Source: Flagellimonas taeanensis (GTDB taxonomy: Bacteria; Bacteroidota; Bacteroidia; Flavobacteriales; Flavobacteriaceae). From it: a stretch of DNA of 64,000 bases. The position numbers and the translations under genes were made by a program. The stretch spans positions 1 through 64,000 of the forward strand of contig NZ_QXFO01000015.1 in assembly GCF_003584105.1 (NCBI RefSeq). Reading direction: 5' to 3'. Below are positions 36,140 through 44,160 of the stretch, piece after piece. The notes under the pieces are model-generated. The model searched no databases. It had not been told where the DNA came from and saw only the letters and a program-made list of their open reading frames with translations. Each line of letters begins with the position of its first letter. Positions within the stretch are counted from its first letter, which is position 1.

Positions 36140-36709
36140 CTATTAAAATTAAAAAAAATAGTACACCGATCATAAAACATATTGAAATCAATTCGATCTT
36201 AACTCACTCATACATTAATAGTTTTTTGTATTCTGATAATGTGGATTGTTCCTGTTTCAAAAGTATGGGAACTACTTCTGAAAAAACATGATGGACATCA
36301 TGTTTTGGATTGGGTGGAACAACTTCATATGCCCATTCGATTTCTGTTGCTTGGGCAACAGGTGAAGCTAAAGGTCAATGTGCCCGATCCACCGACAGGA
36401 TGTGGGATGGGACAACCTTTGTGGCCCAGCCTAAGAAATTGGTATACCATTATTCCCTATGGAAGACAAAATATCATAGCCCGTCCTTCCTTCATTTCTG
36501 ACATAAGGCCGACCTGAAAAAGCCGTTATGTCATTGCTGGCCAGGGAACGTTTTGTCACACTATATGTAATTGAAAATCAAACCGATGATTTTGTGGGAC
36601 CTGCTTAGGTTCAGGGCTGTGGAATGGCAAGGATTTTACATGAAATCACCATAAAAAATATGTTAAATAAAATAGGGTTGTTAAAATTATTGTAGTTTTG
36701 TAATCGCAT
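36140..36709. other. gene-free region between divergent HYC_CC_PP genes
   Basis: Two overlapping short frames exist (36239-36517 and 36310-36501, plus strand) but neither resembles a known protein and neither is clearly favoured. The right end has a Bacteroidetes -7-like box before the second HYC_CC_PP gene. Otherwise nothing is seen. Confidence 0.5.
36693..36700 (+). promoter_or_regulatory. Bacteroidetes -7-like box
   Basis: TAGTTTTG matches the TAnnTTTG consensus and ends 9 bases before the HYC_CC_PP start at 36710. A TTG at 36678-36680 is closer than the usual -33 distance, so only the -7 part is convincing. Confidence 0.35.
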
Positions 36710-37126
36710 ATGAAACTATTTTGGTTCAAAATATTATCTTGTTTCATGGCACTGAATGTGCTGGCCTCCACATTTTCCTTTGCGGTGGGGCAACACTATT
36801 GTGGTGAGGATCTTGTTGATTTTTCCTTCTTCGGTAAAGCGGAATCCTGTGGAATGGATGTGCAACAAGCATCCGATTCGCATGAACATAATCTGCAAAA
36901 AAATGGATGCTGTGAAGATGAGACACTTTCTGTCCTCGGGCAGGAAGATCTTCTACTTTCAGTTGAAAATGTAAGTATAGGGGAGCATCAGTTCCTAATT
37001 GCCTTCACCTACAGTTACATAAATCTTTTTGAGGGATCACAGGAAAATATAGTTCCTGTCGTACATTACCCTCCGCCCCTTTTGGTCAAGGATATTCAGA
37101 TTCTTGATCAAACTTTCCTTATTTAA
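36710..37126 (+). CDS. HYC_CC_PP family exported protein (copy 2)
   Basis: A 138-residue exported protein. Signal peptide (LFWFKILSCFMALNVLASTFSFA), then QHYCGEDLVDFSFFGKAESC, a GCCEDE pair and HYPPPLL near the end. All three family signatures are present. It is 104 bases before cusA on the same strand and is likely the first gene of the copper efflux unit. Family function is unknown; conserved His and Cys suggest copper binding in the periplasm. Confidence 0.85.
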   Translation: MKLFWFKILSCFMALNVLASTFSFAVGQHYCGEDLVDFSFFGKAESCGMDVQQASDSHEHNLQKNGCCEDETLSVLGQEDLLLSVENVSIGEHQFLIAFTYSYINLFEGSQENIVPVVHYPPPLLVKDIQILDQTFLI

Positions 37127-37230
37127 GAGCATATCGATGACGTTTGGCCGTGCTATGGTTTTTGGCATGGCCCTAGGTATTTATTGCCTTTGGAACAATT
37201 TCACTATTTCCAACACAATAAACTCATGAT

Positions 37231-40200
37231 ATGCTCAATAAAATCATAAAATACTTTTTAGAGAACAAACTGGTGACCGTTCTCGTTTTAATAATGTTGG
37301 TTACCTGGGGGATTGTCACTTCCCCCTTCAATTGGAATACGGGCTTTCTTCCCAAAGACCCGGTGCCCGTGGATGCCATTCCCGATATTGGGGAAAACCA
37401 GCAAATTGTTTTCACGCAATGGCCCGGACGTTCGCCACAAGATATCGAGGATCAGATTTCTTATCCAATGACGACCTATTTACTGGGGATTCCAGGAGTG
37501 AAAACAATCCGTAGTTCATCCATCTTTGGATTTTCCAGTATCTATATCATTTTTGATGATGATGTGGAATTTTATTGGTCGCGTTCCCGGATCCTGGAAA
37601 AATTGAATTCACTTCCCACGGGTCTGTTGCCCGATGGCGTTACCCCGACTTTGGGTCCCGACGCCACGGCATTGGGACAGGTATATTGGTATACCTTGGA
37701 AGGAAGGGACAAGGATGGCAATCCTACGGGAGGATGGGATCTGCACGAGATACGGACCGCCCAGGATTTTTATGTGAAATATGGATTGAATGCCGTGGAC
37801 GGGGTGTCCGAAGTGGCTTCGATCGGGGGTTATGTCCAAGAATATCAAGTGGATGTAAATCCGGATGCCCTAAAGGCCTATAATATCCCCTTATACAAGG
37901 TCATGGAGGCCGTACGGAAGTCGAACAGGGATGTGGGCGCCAAGACCATTGAAGTCAATCAAGCAGAATATTTGGTCAGGGGCTTGGGATATGTCAAAAA
38001 TACGGAAGACATAGAAAAGGCGGTGGTTGCCGTATTTGACAATGTCCCGGTTCGGATCAAGGATATTGGGGTGGTCAGCTTGGGACCGGCCACACGAAGG
38101 GGCGTGCTCGATAAAGGGGGCGCCGAAGTGGTAGGTGGCGTAGTGGTCGCCCGTTATGGTTCCAATCCCTTGGCGGTCATCAATAATGTGAAGGACAAGA
38201 TCAAGGAAATCGCACCCGGATTGCCCAAGAAGACCTTGGCCAATGGTGTGGAAAGCCAATTGACCGTGGTCCCGTTTTATGACCGGACACAGCTCATCCA
38301 CGAGACCATAGGCACTTTGGAAAATGCCCTGTCCCACGAAATACTGATCAGCATCATCGTTGTACTGGTACTTGTCCTCAACTTGAGGGCCTCTGTGATC
38401 ATATCAAGTCTATTGCCCGTCGGGGTGCTAATGACCTTTATTGTCATGCAATATGCCGGGGTAGATGCCAATGTGGTGGCCCTTTCCGGGATAGCCATTG
38501 CCATAGGGGTGATGGTGGACGTGGGGATCGTGTTCGTCGAGAACATTATCCGACATTTGGAAATGCCCGAGAACCATGGTGCCAAGGGCAAGGAACTCAT
38601 TCAGGTAATATATAGGGCCACCGTGGAAGTGGCCTCGGCAATTACCACCGCATTGGCGACCACTGTCGTGAGCTTTGTGCCTGTCTTTGCCATGCAATCG
38701 GCAGAAGGCAAGTTATTTAGGCCCTTGGCCTTTACCAAGACCTTCGCCCTGTTGAGCGCCTTTGTACTGGGAATCGTTGTACTGCCTGCCTTGGCCCATT
38801 TTGTACTGGGGGTGGATTATGACAAGAAACGGGTGCGACGATTTTGGTCCATTCTATTGATATCCACTGGGCTTATCTTTGCATTCTATGCCCAGATGTG
38901 GTTGCCATTGGTCATTTCACTCATTGGGTTGAACAATTTGATGGAACCCAAATGGCCGGAGCACTATAAATCGTTTCCCAACTATATCAATTTGGGATTG
39001 ACCGTTTTTATCGCCTCGTTCTTCCTGACCGAGGAATGGATGCCCTTGGGACCCCAAAACGGTATTGTGGTCAACTACTTTTTTGTGTTGTTCCTAGTGG
39101 GCATTATCCTGGCCGCTTTGATGGGAATCGTACATTTCTATACCCCGGTCCTAAAGTGGTGTCTGGAAAACAAGGGAAAGTTCATGCTCATCCCATTCGT
39201 GACCCTGTTTTTTGGGGTATTGGTTTGGCTGGGGTTCGATAGCACCTTTGGAATCGTGGCCAAAGGCTTTGAATCGGTAGGTTGGAAAAGTGTCAGACAG
39301 ACCTCGGGATGGCAGGCAGCTTCCAAGAGATTCCCGGGAATAGGGTCCGAGTTCATGCCATCGCTCAATGAAGGTTCGTTCCTGTTGATGCCGACATCCA
39401 TGCCGCATTCAGGGGTGGAATACAACAAAAGGGTGGTTGGACAGTTGGATATGCTCTTGGGAAGCATACCCGAAGTGGACTTGGTTGTCGGTAAACTCGG
39501 TCGCGTTGAATCCGCACTGGACCCTGCACCCATTTCCATGTATGAGAACATCATCAACTATAAACCTGAATTCATTGTGAATGAAGACGGACATAGGGTC
39601 CGTTATAAAGTAGATCGAAAGGACAGGTTCATTACCCAGCATAAAGACACTTTGACCAATGAGGAAGCCTTGCAGCGAGGGATTGCCGAGAAGGACCTGA
39701 TCGTGGATGAGGACGGTGAGTTTTTCCGAAACTGGAGGCCCCATATCAAATCCCCCAACGATATCTGGGATGAGATCGTAAAGGTCACCAAGATCCCGGG
39801 CATAACCTCTGCTCCCAAATTACAGCCCATTGAAACCCGGTTGGTGATGCTGCAGACCGGAATGCGCGCTCCCATGGGGATCAAGGTTTTTGGGCCCGAT
39901 TTGAAGACCATCGAGGATTTTGGGATGCAATTGGAAGGTATCTTGAAGGAAGTGCCCTCGGTCAAGGCAGAAGCCGCATTCGCCGATAGAATAGTCGGCA
40001 AACCTTATTTGCACCTCAATATCAACAGGGACGGGATATCCCGATATGGTTTGAACATTGAAGATGTGCAGCAAAGCATCGAAACAGCGATCGGTGGGAT
40101 GAAGATCACCTCCACCGTTGAGGGAAGGGAACGTTTTCCCGTGCGGGTGCGCTACCCGAGGGAATTGAGGGACGACCCGGAATCGTTGAAGAAAATTTTG

Positions 40201-41067
40201 ATTCCCACACCGGTAGGGGCGCAAATTCCCTTATCCCAAGTGGTGGATTTTGAATATGTCCGCGGGCCTCAGGCCATCAAGAGCGAAAACACCTTTTTGG
40301 TGGGCTATGTGCTTTTTGATAAACGGGACGGTTTTGCGGAAGTCGATGTGGTGAACGATGCCCAGGAAGCCATCCAGAAAAAAATCGATGCAGGGGAATT
40401 AACGGTTCCCGCCGGAATAAGCTATAAGTTTTCTGGGAGTTATGAGAACCAAATCAGGGCAGTGAAAAGACTGTCCATTGTCATACCGATCAGTTTGATC
40501 GTGATTTTCTTGCTCCTGTTTTTTCAGTTCAAGACGGTCATCGCATCCTCCATCCATTTTTCAGGCGTTTTTGTTGCTTTTGCGGGAGGTTTCATAATGC
40601 TCTGGCTCTATGGTCAGGATTGGTTCATGAATTTTGCCATTGCAGGGGTCAACATGCGCGATCTGTTCCAAATGCACACGATCAACTTAAGCGTTGCGGT
40701 TTGGGTAGGATTTATCGCGCTTTTCGGTATTGCCACCGATGACGGTGTCATCATGGGTACGTACATCCACCAGGTTTTCGAGGAAAAGAACCCTCAAACC
40801 GTACCGGATGTGAGAGCGGCGGTTCTGGAGGCAGGGAAAAAAAGGGTTCGTCCCGCCATGATGACGGCCGCAGTGGCCATTATCGCCCTTTTACCAATAC
40901 TCACCTCGACCGGAAAAGGGGCCGATATCATGATTCCCATGGCCATCCCGACTTTTGGGGGAATGACCATACAGATCATGACCATGTTCGTGGTCCCGGT
41001 ACTCCAAGCCTATTGGAGGGAAACAGTCATTAAAAATCGCAACAAAGCATTGAAAAAAATACAGTAA
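37231..41067 (+). CDS. cusA: CusA/CzcA-type heavy-metal RND pump
   Basis: A 1278-residue proton-driven inner-membrane exporter that pushes periplasmic copper out through CusB and a TolC channel. N-terminal MLNKIIKYFLENKLVT, the DPVPVDAIPDIGENQQIV motif, and the central transmembrane GIAIAIGVMVDVGIVFVENI motif are all family marks. It is about 230 residues longer than E. coli CusA. Extra length is visible around residues 520-700, where additional membrane segments and a linker occur between RND halves, as in other Bacteroidetes members. The TolC gene starts 1 base after the stop. Confidence 0.93.
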   Translation: MLNKIIKYFLENKLVTVLVLIMLVTWGIVTSPFNWNTGFLPKDPVPVDAIPDIGENQQIVFTQWPGRSPQDIEDQISYPMTTYLLGIPGVKTIRSSSIFGFSSIYIIFDDDVEFYWSRSRILEKLNSLPTGLLPDGVTPTLGPDATALGQVYWYTLEGRDKDGNPTGGWDLHEIRTAQDFYVKYGLNAVDGVSEVASIGGYVQEYQVDVNPDALKAYNIPLYKVMEAVRKSNRDVGAKTIEVNQAEYLVRGLGYVKNTEDIEKAVVAVFDNVPVRIKDIGVVSLGPATRRGVLDKGGAEVVGGVVVARYGSNPLAVINNVKDKIKEIAPGLPKKTLANGVESQLTVVPFYDRTQLIHETIGTLENALSHEILISIIVVLVLVLNLRASVIISSLLPVGVLMTFIVMQYAGVDANVVALSGIAIAIGVMVDVGIVFVENIIRHLEMPENHGAKGKELIQVIYRATVEVASAITTALATTVVSFVPVFAMQSAEGKLFRPLAFTKTFALLSAFVLGIVVLPALAHFVLGVDYDKKRVRRFWSILLISTGLIFAFYAQMWLPLVISLIGLNNLMEPKWPEHYKSFPNYINLGLTVFIASFFLTEEWMPLGPQNGIVVNYFFVLFLVGIILAALMGIVHFYTPVLKWCLENKGKFMLIPFVTLFFGVLVWLGFDSTFGIVAKGFESVGWKSVRQTSGWQAASKRFPGIGSEFMPSLNEGSFLLMPTSMPHSGVEYNKRVVGQLDMLLGSIPEVDLVVGKLGRVESALDPAPISMYENIINYKPEFIVNEDGHRVRYKVDRKDRFITQHKDTLTNEEALQRGIAEKDLIVDEDGEFFRNWRPHIKSPNDIWDEIVKVTKIPGITSAPKLQPIETRLVMLQTGMRAPMGIKVFGPDLKTIEDFGMQLEGILKEVPSVKAEAAFADRIVGKPYLHLNINRDGISRYGLNIEDVQQSIETAIGGMKITSTVEGRERFPVRVRYPRELRDDPESLKKILIPTPVGAQIPLSQVVDFEYVRGPQAIKSENTFLVGYVLFDKRDGFAEVDVVNDAQEAIQKKIDAGELTVPAGISYKFSGSYENQIRAVKRLSIVIPISLIVIFLLLFFQFKTVIASSIHFSGVFVAFAGGFIMLWLYGQDWFMNFAIAGVNMRDLFQMHTINLSVAVWVGFIALFGIATDDGVIMGTYIHQVFEEKNPQTVPDVRAAVLEAGKKRVRPAMMTAAVAIIALLPILTSTGKGADIMIPMAIPTFGGMTIQIMTMFVVPVLQAYWRETVIKNRNKALKKIQ

Positions 41068-41068
41068 A

Positions 41069-42292
41069 ATGAAAAAGGTAGTGACCATTATATTTATCTT
41101 GACAAGTATCCTATCCAATGGCCAGACCTTGGAGGACTACTTTGAGATTGCTGCTGGGAACAACCCGGGGCTGCTTTCACAGTACAAAGATTTTGAGGCG
41201 GCGTTACAAAAGGTACCGCAGGTGAAGGCTTTACCAGATCCAAACCTGTCCTTTGGGTACTTCATCTCCCCGGTCGAAACCCGGGTAGGGCCCCAAAAGG
41301 CAAGGTTTTCACTGACCCAGATGTTTCCTTGGTTTGGAACCTTAAAGGCCCAAGGTGATGCCGCTGCACTTATGGCAGAGGCCAAGTACCAGTCTTTTTT
41401 GGATGCCAGGAACAAACTTTATTACGAGGTTTCGGCAGCTTATTTTCCATTGTACGAACTTAAGGAGTGGGTACGGATCGAAGAGGACAACATCGCCATC
41501 CTGGAATCCTACAAGACGGTTTCCAATACGAAATTTAAAAACGGCCTGGGATCATTGGTCGATGTCTTAAGGGTGGACGTGCTTTTAAAGGAAGCCCGGA
41601 CGAATCTGGGTATCCTTAAACATAAGGAAATCCCCCTTCTGGCGTCCTTCAATAAACTATTGGACCGTAAGGAAGATGAACAAATAAACATCCCTGAGAC
41701 CTTTGGGGTCAATGTACTGCCCATTGATTACACAAAAGATTCCTTGGTGGTGGACCATCCGCTTTTGAATTCCCTGGAATTAAAGGTCAAGGCAGCAGCG
41801 GCCTCTGAAAGGGCAGCCCTTAAACAAGGCTTGCCAAAAGTCGGGATCGGACTGGACTATGTAATGGTCGATGAGCGAACGGACATGGTGGTTCCCGATA
41901 ACGGCAAGGATGTATTGATGCCCATGGTTACCTTGAGCCTGCCCCTATTCAGGGGTAAGTACAGGGCAGCCGAAAAAGAGGCCCAATTGATGCAGGAAAG
42001 TTATGCACTGCAAAAAAAGGAAGTCACCAATACATTGAAGACCAATTATGAAATGGCTGTTTTTGACATAAGGCAGCAGACCGATCTGATTTCCCTCTTT
42101 GATGAGCAGATCATGGAATCGGAACAAGCACTCAATCTGTTGTTCACTGCCTATGGGAATTCCGGGAAGGACTTCGAGGAGGTGTTGCGAATGCAGCAAC
42201 AGTTGTTGAAGTATACTAAATTGAAAATAAGCGCATTGACGCAGTATGAAATAGCGTTGGCCAAGTTTAACTATATCACGGCAAAAAAATAA
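41069..42292 (+). CDS. cusC: TolC-family outer-membrane efflux protein
   Basis: A 407-residue outer-membrane channel. Signal peptide (VVTIIFILTSILSNG), then two OEP repeats of long helices, LEDYFEIAAGNNPGLLSQYK and ALNLLFTAYGNSGKDFEEVL. FSLTQMFPWFGTLKAQ is typical of the CusC/CzcC type. It sits between cusA and cusB, 1 base and 4 bases away, so the three form one translationally linked operon. Confidence 0.9.
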   Translation: MKKVVTIIFILTSILSNGQTLEDYFEIAAGNNPGLLSQYKDFEAALQKVPQVKALPDPNLSFGYFISPVETRVGPQKARFSLTQMFPWFGTLKAQGDAAALMAEAKYQSFLDARNKLYYEVSAAYFPLYELKEWVRIEEDNIAILESYKTVSNTKFKNGLGSLVDVLRVDVLLKEARTNLGILKHKEIPLLASFNKLLDRKEDEQINIPETFGVNVLPIDYTKDSLVVDHPLLNSLELKVKAAAASERAALKQGLPKVGIGLDYVMVDERTDMVVPDNGKDVLMPMVTLSLPLFRGKYRAAEKEAQLMQESYALQKKEVTNTLKTNYEMAVFDIRQQTDLISLFDEQIMESEQALNLLFTAYGNSGKDFEEVLRMQQQLLKYTKLKISALTQYEIALAKFNYITAKK

Positions 42293-42296
42293 TCAG

Positions 42297-44138
42297 ATGA
42301 AATCAGAAACACAAAAAATAGTAAAAATAGCCTTGTCCACCCTGGTTCTTGGACTTTTGCTGGGTTGGCTATTGTTCGGAGGCTCGAAGGGCAATGCCAC
42401 GGAGGAACACCAACATGCTTCGGAAGTATCGGAAGAAACCACTTGGACCTGCTCGATGCATCCGCAGATCAGACAGCCGGAACCGGGAGATTGCCCCATT
42501 TGTGGGATGGACTTGATCCCTTTGGAAAGTGATAACGGTTCGGAACTGGACCCTATGGCCGTAAGCATGTCGAAAACGGCCATGCAGCTTGCCAATGTCT
42601 CTACGGAAATCGTGGGCAAGACCGCCCCGGTCAAATTGATCGATCTTAATGGCAAGGTGGAAGCGGATGAACGATCGATCTATTCCCAATCTACCCATAT
42701 TCCCGGGAGGGTGGAACGGCTAATGGTGAATTTTACAGGGGAGTACATCAAGCAGGGGCAGATCATCGCCTATATTTATTCCCCTGACCTGGTCACTGCC
42801 CAAGAGGAACTTTTTGAAGCAAGAAAGGTGGCGGACACCCAACCGCAGTTTTTTAATGCCGCCAAGGAAAAATTAAAAAACTGGAAGCTTTCCGACAACC
42901 AAATCGTACAGATACTTCAATCTGGGACCGTTAAGGAGGAATTGCCGATACATGCCGATGTTTCAGGCTACGTTACCGAAAAAATGGTAAACCTTGGCGA
43001 CTATGTCAACAAGGGCAAGGCATTATATCAAATTGCCAACCTGAACAGCGTTTGGGTATTGTTCGATATTTATGAGTCCGACATGCCCTGGGTAAGGAAA
43101 GGCGACGAAGTGGTCTTTACCATACCCTCCCTCCCGGGCGAAAATTTCAAAGGCAGGATTTCCTATATCGACCCGGTGATCAATCCCATGACTAGGGTTG
43201 CCAAGGCCAGAATCGAAATCGGGAACGCCGGTTTAAGGTTAAAGCCGGAAATGTTCGCTTCCGGAACCGTGAAAGCAAAACAGCCCATTGCATCAGAAGC
43301 GATAACCATTCCTAAGTCGGCAGTGATGTGGACCGGGGAACGTTCTGTGGTATACATCAAGAATACCACATCCAATGGGGTGAATTTTGTGTTGCGCGAT
43401 GTCACCTTGGGACCATCATTGGGAAATGGGTTCATTGTGAAGGAGGGACTGCAGGAAGGGGATGAGATCGCGGTAAACGGGACCTTCAGTATCGATGCGG
43501 CGGCCCAATTGGCCGGGAAACCGAGCATGATGAATCCTGAGGGCGGGCCCGCCATGACGGGACATAACCACGGAGGCATGAAGATGGGGGATGACAAGGG
43601 TACTGGCGGTAGCGATCATTCGGAAATGGATATGGGGGATCCCGGCTTGGAAAACAAAATAGACCATTCCGATATGAACCAGCGAATGACGGCGACAGCG
43701 ACTTTTAAAAACCAATTGAAACAGGTGTTGAGCGCCTACTTGGAGTTAAAGGATGCCCTTGTCAATGATAATGGTACCAAGGCAAATGCCGCTGCAAAAA
43801 AAGTGTTGTCGGCCTTGGAACATGTGGATATGAAACAATTGACGGACAAGAAGGCGCACGGCCATTGGATGACGATATCGAAGGAAATCTCCAGTTCGGC
43901 GAATTCCATTTCAAAGATATCGGATGTCAAGGTGCAACGCAACCATTTTAAACAGCTGTCCGCCCATTTATCCAATGGTATCAAGCTTTTTGGGGTGGAT
44001 CAAAAGATATACGAACAGTTTTGCCCGATGGCCGATAACAACAAAGGTGCCTATTGGTTGAGTACGACCAAAGAGATCAAAAACCCCTATTTCGGAGAGG
44101 CTATGTTGACCTGCGGTGAAATCACCGATGAAATGTAA
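42297..44138 (+). CDS. cusB: CusB-type periplasmic adaptor with heavy-metal-binding and DUF3347 domains
   Basis: A 613-residue adaptor linking CusA to the TolC channel. A membrane anchor (residues 8-28) comes first. The heavy-metal-binding domain at residues 50-76 (WTCSMHPQI, then CPICGMDLIP) follows. The HlyD-like core includes LNGKVEADERSIYSQSTHIP and a lipoyl hairpin. A Met/His-rich linker (residues 420-460) precedes a C-terminal DUF3347 domain (YLELKDALVNDNGTKANAAA to EQFCPMADNN). The last domain is repeated in the lipoprotein at 47058. Copper is probably captured by the domain and linker and handed to the pump. Confidence 0.92.
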   Translation: MKSETQKIVKIALSTLVLGLLLGWLLFGGSKGNATEEHQHASEVSEETTWTCSMHPQIRQPEPGDCPICGMDLIPLESDNGSELDPMAVSMSKTAMQLANVSTEIVGKTAPVKLIDLNGKVEADERSIYSQSTHIPGRVERLMVNFTGEYIKQGQIIAYIYSPDLVTAQEELFEARKVADTQPQFFNAAKEKLKNWKLSDNQIVQILQSGTVKEELPIHADVSGYVTEKMVNLGDYVNKGKALYQIANLNSVWVLFDIYESDMPWVRKGDEVVFTIPSLPGENFKGRISYIDPVINPMTRVAKARIEIGNAGLRLKPEMFASGTVKAKQPIASEAITIPKSAVMWTGERSVVYIKNTTSNGVNFVLRDVTLGPSLGNGFIVKEGLQEGDEIAVNGTFSIDAAAQLAGKPSMMNPEGGPAMTGHNHGGMKMGDDKGTGGSDHSEMDMGDPGLENKIDHSDMNQRMTATATFKNQLKQVLSAYLELKDALVNDNGTKANAAAKKVLSALEHVDMKQLTDKKAHGHWMTISKEISSSANSISKISDVKVQRNHFKQLSAHLSNGIKLFGVDQKIYEQFCPMADNNKGAYWLSTTKEIKNPYFGEAMLTCGEITDEM

Positions 44139-44160
44139 TTGAACAAATGTAAATGAATGA

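Noticed and set aside
36239..36517. Two overlapping short frames between the HYC_CC_PP genes
   Set aside because: Neither has a signal, known motif or clear start; one is probably a decayed fragment and the other its shadow.
36678..36700. Full Bacteroidetes -33/-7 promoter
   Set aside because: The -7 box fits but the TTG is too close, so only the -7 part was kept.
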